Shown one piece after another: positions 47,796 through 55,480 of a stretch of DNA of 64,000 nucleotides. Positions within the stretch are counted from its first letter, which is position 1, and every line of letters starts with the position of its first letter. The DNA is from Streptomyces lacrimifluminis (GTDB lineage: Bacteria > Actinomycetota > Actinomycetes > Streptomycetales > Streptomycetaceae): contig NZ_BMMU01000034.1 in assembly GCF_014646095.1 (NCBI RefSeq), positions 1-64,000 of the forward strand. Direction: 5' to 3'. The position numbers were made by a program, and so were the translations under genes. The notes beneath the pieces were generated by a model. It saw nothing but the letters and a program-made list of their open reading frames with translations, searched no databases and was not told where the DNA came from.

Positions 47796-49706
47796 TCACA
47801 GATGGCGGCGTCGGGTAGAGACGTGCCGTTCGTACAGCTCACGTGCCTTGACCGCCGACGGGCGGGTCGCGGTCTCGGCCACAGGAACATCCCACCAGGC
47901 CTGCGCCGGAGGCGCGCCCGACACTGTGTCTGCCGTTTCCGTCTCGACGTAGACACAAGTGGGAGTGTCGGCGGTACGGGCCTCGGCGAGCGCCGCCCGC
48001 AGCTCCCGTACCGTCTTCGCGCGCAGGACGCGCATGCCCAGGCTCGCCACGTTGGCGGCCAGGTCCACGGGCAGGGGGGCGCCCGTGTACGTTCCGTCGT
48101 CCGCCTGGTAGCGGTAGGCGGTGCCGAAGCGCTCGCCGCCGACCGACTCGGACAGGCCGCCGATGGACGCGTAGCCATGGTTCTGGATGAGGAGGAGCTT
48201 GATGGCGATCCCCTCCTGTACGGCCGTCACGATCTCCGTCGGCATCATCAGGTACGTGCCGTCGCCCACCAGCGCCCAGACGGGACGCTCGGGCGCCGCC
48301 AGTTTCACACCGATCGCGGCCGGGATCTCGTATCCCATGCAGGAGTAGCCGTATTCCAGGTGGTACTGGTCCTGCGACCGGGCGCGCCAGAGTTTGTGCA
48401 GGTCACCGGGGAGCGAACCGGCCGCGTTGATGATGATGTCCGACTCGTCGGCGAGGGCGTCCAGCGCGCCCAGCACCTGGGGCTGCGTCGGGCGTACGTC
48501 CGGCTCGTCGGCCTCGTAGGCGGCGTCGACGCGCTGTTCCCAGCGCTCCTTGTCCTCGGTGTACTCGCGGGCGTACCCGTCCGTGACCCGGTGCTCGTGG
48601 AGCGCCAGTGCTTCCGTCAGCTGCTCCAGCGCGCTGCGGGCGTCCGCGATCAACGGGGTGGCGGACAGCTTGTGGCCGTCGTACGGAGCGAGGTTGAGGT
48701 TCAGGAAGCGGACGCCCGGCTCCGCGAACAGGGTGTGGGAGGCCGTGGTGAAGTCCGTGTAGCGGGTGCCGACCCCTATCACCAGGTCTGCCAGGCGCGC
48801 GAGTTCGTCCGCCGTAGCCGTTCCCGTGTGGCCGATGCCGCCTACGTCCTGGGGGTGGTCGTGGCGCAGGGAGCCCTTGCCGGCCTGGGTGGAGGCGACC
48901 GGGATGCGGGTCGCCGAGGCGAACTCCGCCAACGCCCCCTCGGCGCGGCTGTGGTGGACCCCGCCGCCCGCGACGATCAGGGGACGGCGGGCGGCACGGA
49001 CCACCCGGACCGCTTCCGCCAGTTCGTCGGGGTCGGCGGCTGGGCGGCGTACGTGCCACACGCGGTCGGCGAAGAACTCGTCCGGCCAGTCGTACGCCTC
49101 GGCCTGAACGTCCTGCGGGAGAGCGAGAGTTACCGCGCCTGTCTCGACGGGGTCGGCGAGGACCCGCATCGCTTGGAGCGCCGCCGGGATCAGTGCCTCG
49201 GGGCGTGTGACGCGGTCGAAGTACCTCGACACCGGGCGCAGACAGTCGTTGACCGACACGTCGCCCGCGTACGGGACTTCGAGCTGCTGGAGAACCGGGT
49301 CCGCCGGGCGGGTCGCGAAGGTGTCGCCGGGGAGAAGGAGCACCGGGAGGTGGTTGATCGTGGCGAGCGCGGCGCCGGTGACGAGGTTGGTCGCGCCCGG
49401 GCCGATCGATGTCGTCACGGCGTGCGTGGAGAGGCGGTTGGACTGACGGGCGTAGCCAACTGCCGCGTGCACCATGGACTGTTCGTTGCGGCCCTGGTGG
49501 AACGGCATGTCGTCGGCGTACTCGACGAGCGCCTGGCCGAGCCCGGCGACGTTCCCGTGGCCGAAGATGCCCCAGGTGGCCTCGATCAGGCGGCGGCGGA
49601 CGCCGTCCCGCTCGGTGTACTGGGCGGCCAGGAAGCGTACGAGCGCCTGCGCGACCGTGAGCCTCGTCGTCGAGTTCGTGGAGGTGGTCGAGGTGGGCGG
49701 GGTCAT
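47796..49706 (-). CDS. iolD: 3D-(3,5/4)-trihydroxycyclohexane-1,2-dione hydrolase
   Basis: A 636-residue thiamine-diphosphate enzyme. It has the pyrimidine-binding domain (FHQGRNEQSMVHAAVGYARQ), the central domain, and a ThDP domain with GDGTYLMMPTEIVTAVQEG and NHGYASIGGLSES. It opens the inositol ring-derived dione to 5-deoxyglucuronate. Its start overlaps the stop of the truncated iolB as ATGA, so translation is coupled to that remnant. The N-terminus has a Thr/Ser-rich extension of about 15 residues. Confidence 0.94.
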   Translation of the reverse strand: MTPPTSTTSTNSTTRLTVAQALVRFLAAQYTERDGVRRRLIEATWGIFGHGNVAGLGQALVEYADDMPFHQGRNEQSMVHAAVGYARQSNRLSTHAVTTSIGPGATNLVTGAALATINHLPVLLLPGDTFATRPADPVLQQLEVPYAGDVSVNDCLRPVSRYFDRVTRPEALIPAALQAMRVLADPVETGAVTLALPQDVQAEAYDWPDEFFADRVWHVRRPAADPDELAEAVRVVRAARRPLIVAGGGVHHSRAEGALAEFASATRIPVASTQAGKGSLRHDHPQDVGGIGHTGTATADELARLADLVIGVGTRYTDFTTASHTLFAEPGVRFLNLNLAPYDGHKLSATPLIADARSALEQLTEALALHEHRVTDGYAREYTEDKERWEQRVDAAYEADEPDVRPTQPQVLGALDALADESDIIINAAGSLPGDLHKLWRARSQDQYHLEYGYSCMGYEIPAAIGVKLAAPERPVWALVGDGTYLMMPTEIVTAVQEGIAIKLLLIQNHGYASIGGLSESVGGERFGTAYRYQADDGTYTGAPLPVDLAANVASLGMRVLRAKTVRELRAALAEARTADTPTCVYVETETADTVSGAPPAQAWWDVPVAETATRPSAVKARELYERHVSTRRRHL

Positions 49707-49969
49707 CGGTGTCCCCCTGTGCTGTCCGGGTGTGCCAAGTGGACCTCCGGCGCGGGGCCGTAGCGAGCGGGGAGTCGTCGCCCGCACTTCGCTCCTGCCA
49801 GGGCGAAGCGGTCTCCCGCGCCGGAGGCGATCAGTGCCCGGGCGTTCCGGGGTGCGTGCGCGAGGTCGATGACCGACGCGAACACCCTTTTCCTGCCCAG
49901 GAGTTGGAAGTCGTCGTGCGCCGCGCCGGACGCCGCCCGCACGGTACAGCCGCCGTACCCCTCTGTCAT
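49703..49969 (-). CDS. Truncated 5-deoxyglucuronate isomerase (IolB) fragment
   Basis: An 88-residue open frame matching only about residues 55-130 of normal IolB (family length near 270-300): GGCTVRA, RKRVFASVIDLAHAPRNA, GDRFALAGAK, RRLPARYGP. The first cupin's beginning and the entire second cupin with the metal site are missing, so it cannot be an active isomerase. It still starts with ATG after GAGG, follows the aldolase stop by 8 bases and overlaps iolD by ATGA. The deletion therefore removed coding parts while keeping operon coupling. It may now serve only to couple iolD translation. Confidence 0.75.
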   Translation of the reverse strand: MTEGYGGCTVRAASGAAHDDFQLLGRKRVFASVIDLAHAPRNARALIASGAGDRFALAGAKCGRRLPARYGPAPEVHLAHPDSTGGHR

Positions 49970-49977
49970 CGCGCGCC

Positions 49978-50922
49978 TCACAGGAGTCCGACGGCGGTGT
50001 CCACGGCGGCGGACACATCGCCGTCCGCCGGATACAGCAGCGAGCGGCCGACCACCAGGCCCTGGACGGTGGGGAGTTGGAGCGCACCGCGCCACTTCTC
50101 GTACGCGCCCTCCTGGTCGTCCCCGACCTCACCGCCGAGCAGCACGGCGGGCAGGGTGGAGGTCTGCATGACCTCGGCCATGTCGTCCGGGTTCTCGGTG
50201 ACGGGGACCTTCAGCCAGGTGTACGCCGAACTGCCGCCCAGGCCCGACGCGATGGCGATGGACTTGGTGACGGCCTCGGCGGAGAGGTCGTTGCGGAGCT
50301 TGCCGTCGGGGCCACGCCTGCTGATGAACGGCTCGACGAAGAGCGGGAGTTGCCTTTCGGCCATCGCGTCGATCGCGTGGGCCGTGGACTCCAGGGTGGT
50401 GAGGGAGCCCGGGTCGTCGTAGTCGATGCGTACGAGCAGTTTGCCGGCGTCGAAGCCGAGGCGTGCCATGTCCTCGGGGCGGTGGCCGGTGAAGCGGTCG
50501 TCGAGCTCGAAGCTGGCGCCGGAGAGGCCGCCGCGGTTCATCGACCCCATGACGACCTTGCCGTCGAGCGCGCCGAGGAGGAGCAGGTCGTCCAGGATGT
50601 CGGCGGTCGCGAGGACCCCGTCGACGCCGGGGCGGGACAGCGCGAGGCACAGACGTTCGAGCAGGTCGGCCCGGTTGGCCATGGCCAGCCCGCGGTTGCC
50701 GACACCGAGGGCGCCGCGGGCCGGGTGGTCGGCGGCGACGATCATCAGCCGGCCGGAGTCCCCGAGGAGAGGGCGGCGGGTCCGCCGGGCGGCGGCTTCC
50801 GCGATGGCCTCGGGGTGCCGGGCACGGGTGGCGGCGAGGGCGGAGATGTCCACGGGGGCGAGAGGGCTGGTGCCGCTGCTTGTGGCGTTGCCGATGGACG
50901 CGAGGGACGCGGTGGAACTCAT
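49978..50922 (-). CDS. Aldolase of the Cgl0158 family (inositol operon)
   Basis: A 314-residue TIM-barrel protein similar to deoxyribose-phosphate/IolJ-type aldolases found in actinobacterial inositol operons (Cgl0158 group): RLMIVAADHPARGALG, GVLATADILDDLLLLGAL, VMGSMNRGGLSGASFELDDR, TWLKVPVTENPDDMA, VLLGGEVGDDQEGAYEKWRGAL. It probably cleaves 2-deoxy-5-keto-gluconate 6-phosphate. The start at 50922 overlaps the iolC stop (ATGA). Confidence 0.85.
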   Translation of the reverse strand: MSSTASLASIGNATSSGTSPLAPVDISALAATRARHPEAIAEAAARRTRRPLLGDSGRLMIVAADHPARGALGVGNRGLAMANRADLLERLCLALSRPGVDGVLATADILDDLLLLGALDGKVVMGSMNRGGLSGASFELDDRFTGHRPEDMARLGFDAGKLLVRIDYDDPGSLTTLESTAHAIDAMAERQLPLFVEPFISRRGPDGKLRNDLSAEAVTKSIAIASGLGGSSAYTWLKVPVTENPDDMAEVMQTSTLPAVLLGGEVGDDQEGAYEKWRGALQLPTVQGLVVGRSLLYPADGDVSAAVDTAVGLL

Positions 50923-51869
50923 CGCACCGCTCCCGCCGCGAGTGCCGCCTCGACCTCGGTCGGGGTGGGCATCGCCGACGAGCACTCCAGGCGGGAGGCG
51001 ACGATCGCGCCGGCCGCGTTGGCGTACCGCATGACGCGCTCCAGGTCCCAGCCTTCGAGGAGACCGTGGCAGAGGGAGCCGCCGAAGGCGTCACCGGCGC
51101 CGAGGCCGTTGAGGACGTTCACGGGGAGCGGGGGCACCTCTGCCGTCTCGCCCTTGCTGTTGACGGCGAGAACACCCTTAGGGCCCTGCTTGACGACCGC
51201 CAGTTCGACTCCGGCGTCGAGGAGGGCGCGGGCGGCGGCGTGCGGCTCGCGTACACCGGTCGCCACCTCCACCTCGTCGAGGTTGCCGACGGCGACGGTG
51301 GTGTGGCGCAGGGCCTCGGTGTAGAAGGGGCGCGCCGACTCGGGGTCCTTCCAGAACATGGGGCGCCAGTCGAGGTCGAAGACCGTCGTACCGGACTTGG
51401 CGCGGTGCGCGAGGGCGGCCAGGGTCGCCGCGCGGCTGGGCTCCTCACTCAGGCCGGTGCCCGTGACCCAGAAGACGCTCGCCTCGCCGACCGCGTCCAG
51501 GTCCAGCTCGTGGACGTCGATCTCAAGATCCGGCGCCTTGGGCTGCCGGTAGAAGTACAGCGGGAAGTCGTCCGGCGGGAACACCTCGCAGAACGTGACC
51601 GGGGTGTTGAGGCCGGGGACCGAGGTGACCCAGCGGTCGTCCACGCCGAAGTCGCGCAGGGCGTCGTGCAGATAGCGCCCGAAGGCGTCGTCACCGGTCC
51701 GCGTGATCACCGCGGTGCTGCGCCCGAGGCGGGACGCGGCGACCGCGACGTTCGTCGCCGAGCCGCCGAGGAACTTTCCGAATGACGTCACCTGGGCGAG
51801 CGGCACACCGGTCTGCAGTGGATACAGGTCCACTCCGATCCGCCCCATGGTGATCAGGTCGTACGCCAT
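50919..51869 (-). CDS. iolC: 5-dehydro-2-deoxygluconokinase
   Basis: A 316-residue PfkB-family kinase: GRIGVDLYPLQTGVPL start, GGSATNVAVAASRLG, and the catalytic GLGAGDAFGGSLCHGLLEG signature near the C-terminus. It phosphorylates 2-deoxy-5-keto-D-gluconate in inositol catabolism. It is the first gene of the leftward operon iolC - aldolase - iolB fragment - iolD - iolA. The start at 51869 has GAAGGGAAG upstream. Confidence 0.93.
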   Translation of the reverse strand: MAYDLITMGRIGVDLYPLQTGVPLAQVTSFGKFLGGSATNVAVAASRLGRSTAVITRTGDDAFGRYLHDALRDFGVDDRWVTSVPGLNTPVTFCEVFPPDDFPLYFYRQPKAPDLEIDVHELDLDAVGEASVFWVTGTGLSEEPSRAATLAALAHRAKSGTTVFDLDWRPMFWKDPESARPFYTEALRHTTVAVGNLDEVEVATGVREPHAAARALLDAGVELAVVKQGPKGVLAVNSKGETAEVPPLPVNVLNGLGAGDAFGGSLCHGLLEGWDLERVMRYANAAGAIVASRLECSSAMPTPTEVEAALAAGAVR

Positions 51870-51926
51870 CGACTTCCCTTCGCGTTTCTTCGGCTCAAGC
51901 GGCTCACGTGGCTCGCACTGCTCGTA

Positions 51927-51951
51927 CATCGGTCGGCACATCGGTCGGCAC
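51927..51951. repeat. Two 12-bp direct repeats ATCGGTCGGCAC
   Basis: Adjacent identical units in the iolC leader, with weaker related units following (GGTCAC, CGTCAC). They could bind a regulator or be simple slippage products. Confidence 0.4.
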
Positions 51952-52022
51952 AGCAGTGGTCACGGCAGTCGTCACAGCGGCTCGCACTCAGGTCTAGCCC
52001 GCTTCACGGAGCCCTGTCAATA

Positions 52023-52046
52023 CTTTGTCCGGACATTCGGACCAGA
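52023..52046. promoter_or_regulatory. Candidate iol operator in the divergent promoter
   Basis: TGTCCGGACA (52026-52035) is a perfect 10-base palindrome followed by a half-site TTCGGACCAGA. It lies between the divergent iolC and iolE-like genes, where a GntR- or LacI-type inositol repressor would be expected. No such regulator gene is adjacent; the nearest is the LacI gene at 63097. Confidence 0.4.
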
Positions 52047-52085
52047 CCTTGACACGCGTCCAGGCATCGGCTGAAGCTGACGCCC

Positions 52086-53024
52086 ATGACTACGGTGTCC
52101 CCTTCCTCCGCTTCCTCCCAGTCAAGTCCCCCGCTGTCACGCATCCGGGTCGGCTCGGCGCCAGACTCCTGGGGCGTGTGGTTCCCGGACGACCCCCAGC
52201 AGGTTCCCTGGCAGCGCTTCCTCGACGAGGTCTCGCAGTCCGGCTACGAGTGGATCGAGCTGGGCCCGTACGGGTACCTGCCGACCGACCCGGCCGTCCT
52301 CACCGAGGAGACGGCCAGGCGCGGGCTGAAGGTCTCCGCCGGCACGGTCTTCACCGGGCTGCACCATGGCGAGTCCGTCTGGGAGAAGACCTGGGCGCAC
52401 GTCGCGGACAACGCGGTGCTCGCCCAGGCCATGGGCGCGTCCCACCTGGTGGTCATCCCGTCCTTCTGGCGGGACGACAAGACCGGTGAGGTGCTGGAGC
52501 CGGACACGCTGACGCCCGAGCAGTGGCGCAACCTGACCACGCTGACCGAGCGGCTCGGGCACGAGGTGCGGGAGCGGTACGGCCTGCAGATCGTCGTCCA
52601 CCCGCACGCCGACACCCACATCGACAGCGAGGCGAACGTCACCCGCTTCCTCGACGGCACCGACTCGTCGCTCGTCTCGCTGTGCCTGGACACGGGCCAC
52701 TACGCCTACTGCGGCGGCGACAGCGTCAAGCTGATCGAGACCTACGGCGAGCGGATCGGCTACCTGCACCTCAAGCAGGTCGACCCCGAGATCCTCGCGG
52801 ACGTACGGGCGAACGAGGTTCCGTTCGGCCCGGCGGTAGCCCGCGGTGTCATGTGCGAACCCCCGGCCGGGGTGCCGGAGTTGGGGCCCGTCCTGGCCGC
52901 CGCCCAAAAGCTGGACGTGGACCTGTTCGCGATCGTCGAGCAGGACATGTACCCGTGCGAGCCGGACAAGCCGCTGCCGATCGCACAGCGGACGCGAGCG
53001 TTCCTGAGGTCCTGCGGGGCGTAG
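52086..53024 (+). CDS. Inosose dehydratase (IolE)-like TIM-barrel protein
   Basis: A 312-residue xylose-isomerase-like barrel: VGSAPDSWGVWFPDD, GYEWIELGPYGYLPTDP, VVHPHADTHIDSE, LCLDTGHYAYCGGD, YLHLKQVDPE, VEQDMYP. Metal-binding Glu/Asp/His residues are in the expected places. By homology and position, divergent to iolC, it most likely dehydrates scyllo-inosose. IolI/IolH-type epimerases share this fold, so the exact step is less certain. Confidence 0.8.
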   Translation: MTTVSPSSASSQSSPPLSRIRVGSAPDSWGVWFPDDPQQVPWQRFLDEVSQSGYEWIELGPYGYLPTDPAVLTEETARRGLKVSAGTVFTGLHHGESVWEKTWAHVADNAVLAQAMGASHLVVIPSFWRDDKTGEVLEPDTLTPEQWRNLTTLTERLGHEVRERYGLQIVVHPHADTHIDSEANVTRFLDGTDSSLVSLCLDTGHYAYCGGDSVKLIETYGERIGYLHLKQVDPEILADVRANEVPFGPAVARGVMCEPPAGVPELGPVLAAAQKLDVDLFAIVEQDMYPCEPDKPLPIAQRTRAFLRSCGA

Positions 53025-53421
53025 CGCTCCGCGGGATCGGCGGTTCCCCCATCCGCGGGCCGGTGGGGGCTGGTCGCGCAGTTCCCCGCGCCTCTTAGGG
53101 GGCGCTGACCCGCACCGGGGACTTACCAGCCCCCTCCACGTCCGCCACCCTCTTCCCTATCGGCGTGCACCCCGCAGGTCAACGAGCCACTCCGGCCTGT
53201 GGGCGTGCGCCTTTTCATCACTCGTGTCACAAAAGCCCCTCTCCTGTCACACATGTCGCGCGTACGCGGATTCTACGTCACATGACGTCAACAGGTGATC
53301 ACTAGGGGTAACCAAAGGTCGTTTAACGGGCAATGGCTTTGTGATCGCCAGCGCAGCGTCCGGCTCCCCCGACGGCCGACCCTGGCCGACCCCGTGACGC
53401 ACGCGACAGGGAGGTGCACCG
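53025..53421. other. Intergenic region with repeat and HTH gene promoter
   Basis: About 400 bases. 53055-53098 is a copy of the GGGGGCTGGTCGCGCAG repeat. An AT-richer part at 53215-53320 (CTCGTGTCACAAAAG, TCTACGTCACATGACGTC, GGGTAACCAAAGG) includes TGTCAC repeats and the near-palindrome TACGTCACATGACGTC. It is the likely promoter of the small HTH gene. Confidence 0.5.
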
Positions 53422-53622
53422 ATGACCGACCGACGGCTCTGGTCGTACAAAGAGATCGCCGCACACATCCGTGTCCAGCCGGACACCGTGCGGTCGTACC
53501 GCAAACACGGTCTGCTGCCCGCCCCCGACCATGTGGAGGGCGGCAAGCCCTACTGGTACGCCGACACCGTACGGGCATGGGTCGCGGCCCGCCCCGGCAA
53601 CCGCGGCCGAAGAGACGGCTGA
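53422..53622 (+). CDS. Small helix-turn-helix DNA-binding protein (66 aa)
   Basis: A 66-residue protein that is almost entirely one winged/MerR-like HTH: LWSYKEIAAHIRVQPDTVRSYRKHGLLPAPDHV, read in pieces, followed by KPYWYADTVRAWVAARPG. Size and layout resemble small excisionase/AlpA- or BldC-type binders, but key BldC residues are not recognised. Start ATG with GGGAGG 8 bases upstream; followed by a hairpin terminator, so it is a complete transcription unit. Target unknown. Confidence 0.75.
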   Translation: MTDRRLWSYKEIAAHIRVQPDTVRSYRKHGLLPAPDHVEGGKPYWYADTVRAWVAARPGNRGRRDG

Positions 53623-53636
53623 GACACCCCGAGCCC

Positions 53637-53673
53637 CGGCCGTGCCCCGCCCGTCACGAGCGGGGCGCGGCCG
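53637..53673. terminator. Terminator of the small HTH gene
   Basis: 14-base arms (53637-53650 with 53660-53673), one mismatch, 14 bases after the stop. Confidence 0.75.
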
Positions 53674-54026
53674 TTACTGGTCCGCCGGGGCATACGAGGG
53701 GGGAAGCCGAGGATCCAGACATGGGAGCCCGCACCGCGTGGCGTTGCACGTCTTCGCCTTCAACCGTTCCTGTGGGCTGAGCGGGCGTGAGTCCGTTCAG
53801 CCGCGCGCCCCGAACGGTCTTGGGCGAGCTGGTCCCCGGCCTACTCGACCCCGGGTGGCGCCACGCATCCTGTGCGTGGTCCGAGCCCGGGAGGCCCCCG
53901 CGGCCGGAGGCCGCTGACGGACACGGCCCTCACGACCTGACCAGGGCGAGTGGATCGACGCCGTACGCATGTCGGTCCTCTCCCACGGATGTGCCGCACA
54001 CCGCGGGTGTCCCGGCCTCGAAGAGG
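53674..54026. other. Non-coding stretch, no gene recognised
   Basis: Open frames occur in this GC-rich DNA but their translations look like random Arg/Pro/Ala-rich shadows. A hairpin CCACGCA-TCC-TGTGCGTGG near 53860-53880 is the only distinct structure. No RNA gene recognised. Confidence 0.4.
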
Positions 54027-55070
54027 TCAGCGCCACGGCTCGATGACCGTCACCCCCGCCCCCGGCCCCGCCCCCATCGCCGCCAGCGCGGCCGGGGACT
54101 CGGTCAGCGGGATGGTGGAGGTGACCAGCAGGTCCGGCCGCAGGACGCCCGCCGCCACCGACTCCAGCATCGGCGGGTAGGTGTGGGCGGCCATGCCGTG
54201 GCTGCCCAGGAGTTGGAGCTCGAGAGCGACAACGCGGGCCATCGGGACGGGTGTCGTACCGGTGTCCGACGGGAGCAGGCCGACCTGCACATGGCGGCCA
54301 CGGCGGCGCAGGCCGCTGACCGAGGCCGCGCAGGTGACCGGTGAGCCGAGCGCGTCCAGCGACAACTGAGCACCGCCGCCGGTCAGTTCACGTACCGCCG
54401 CTGCCGTGTCGCCGGTGGTGGCCGCGTTCACGCACTCCGCCGCGCCGAACTTCCGCGCCAGTTCCAGTGCCCCGGGGGACACGTCGACAGCGACGACCCG
54501 GGCACCGGAGGCCGCCGCGATCATCACCGCGGAGAGGCCCACGCCACCGCACCCGTGCACGGCGACCCACTCCCCCGCCGACACCCGCCCGAGCTGGACC
54601 ACCGCCCGGTACGCCGTCGCGAACCGGCAGCCCAGCGAGGCCGCCGTCCCGAAGGACATCTCCTCCGGCATGGCGACGAGGTTCACGTCGGCGTGGTCCA
54701 GCGCCACGAACTCCGCGAACGAGCCCCAGTGCGTGAACCCGGGCTGGGTCTGCCGCTCGCACACCTGCTGGTCACCGGCCGCGCAGGACGGGCAGCTCCC
54801 GCAGGCGCAGACGAAGGGCACCGTGACCCGGTCCCCGGCCCGCCAGCCGCCCACCCCGGCGCCGACCGCCTCGACGACACCGGCGAGTTCATGGCCGGGC
54901 ACGTGCGGCAGCGCGATGTCGGGGTCGTGGCCCATCCAGCCGTGCCAGTCGCTCCGGCACAGCCCGGTGGCCTCGACGCGCACCACGACACCGTGCGGCG
55001 CGGGCACCGGGTCCGGTACCTCCCGCACCTCGGCCGGCTCCCTGTACCGCTCGAACACCACCGCACGCAT
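54027..55070 (-). CDS. Zinc-dependent alcohol dehydrogenase
   Basis: A 347-residue medium-chain dehydrogenase. Catalytic zinc region is GLCRSDWHGWMGHDPDI with GHELAG. The structural zinc loop CACGSCPSCAAGDQQVC has four cysteines. The nucleotide-binding motif is GCGGVGLSAVMIA and is followed by an acidic residue (VVAVDVS) that favours NAD. The substrate is unknown; the sequence is of the secondary/benzyl-type ADH group. It diverges from the copper genes. Confidence 0.88.
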   Translation of the reverse strand: MRAVVFERYREPAEVREVPDPVPAPHGVVVRVEATGLCRSDWHGWMGHDPDIALPHVPGHELAGVVEAVGAGVGGWRAGDRVTVPFVCACGSCPSCAAGDQQVCERQTQPGFTHWGSFAEFVALDHADVNLVAMPEEMSFGTAASLGCRFATAYRAVVQLGRVSAGEWVAVHGCGGVGLSAVMIAAASGARVVAVDVSPGALELARKFGAAECVNAATTGDTAAAVRELTGGGAQLSLDALGSPVTCAASVSGLRRRGRHVQVGLLPSDTGTTPVPMARVVALELQLLGSHGMAAHTYPPMLESVAAGVLRPDLLVTSTIPLTESPAALAAMGAGPGAGVTVIEPWR

Positions 55071-55133
55071 ACGCCCTCGCCCTCACCGTCGCCGTCCCCC
55101 GTACCGGAGATCTTGCCACTGACACGAGCAAAG

Positions 55134-55152
55134 TACCCCCCAGGGGTATAGT
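55134..55152 (+). promoter_or_regulatory. CsoR-type copper operator overlapping the copZ-copA promoter
   Basis: TACCCCCCAGGGGTA (55134-55148) is the G/C-tract palindrome typical of CsoR sites, and it runs into TATAGT (55147-55152), a good -10 hexamer. Copper-bound CsoR would leave the site and allow transcription. No csoR gene is in the window. Confidence 0.75.
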
Positions 55153-55221
55153 AGTGTGAGACTCACAGGGCACGTGCGCCACGACGACGCCCTCGATGAC
55201 ACCTCGAAGAGGAGCAACGAC

Positions 55222-55461
55222 ATGACCGCCCAGACCGACACCCCCGGTTCCGTCACCGCCGTCTACCAGGTGACCGGCATGAGCTGCGGGCACTGCGAGG
55301 GCTCGGTCTCGACCGAGCTCTCCGAGCTTGCCGGCGTCACCTCGGTGAAGGCCGTCGCCGCCACCGGTGAGGTCACCGTGGTGTCCGAGGCCCCGCTCGA
55401 CGAGGCCGCCGTGCGCGCCGCGGTGGACGAGGCGGGCTTCGAGCTGGCCGGCCGGGCCTGA
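55222..55461 (+). CDS. copZ: Copper chaperone, CopZ-like HMA protein
   Basis: A 79-residue heavy-metal-associated domain with the metal site GMSCGHC. It is a soluble Cu(I) carrier that hands copper to the ATPase encoded 19 bases downstream. The start has GAGGAG upstream. It is the first gene of a two-gene copper unit behind the CsoR-like operator. Confidence 0.92.
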   Translation: MTAQTDTPGSVTAVYQVTGMSCGHCEGSVSTELSELAGVTSVKAVAATGEVTVVSEAPLDEAAVRAAVDEAGFELAGRA

Positions 55462-55480
55462 CCGTACGGACGCGGCGACC

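Noticed and set aside
53797..54036. 79-codon minus-strand frame between the HTH gene and the alcohol dehydrogenase
   Set aside because: Arg/Pro-rich shadow composition, no ribosome site and no homology pattern.
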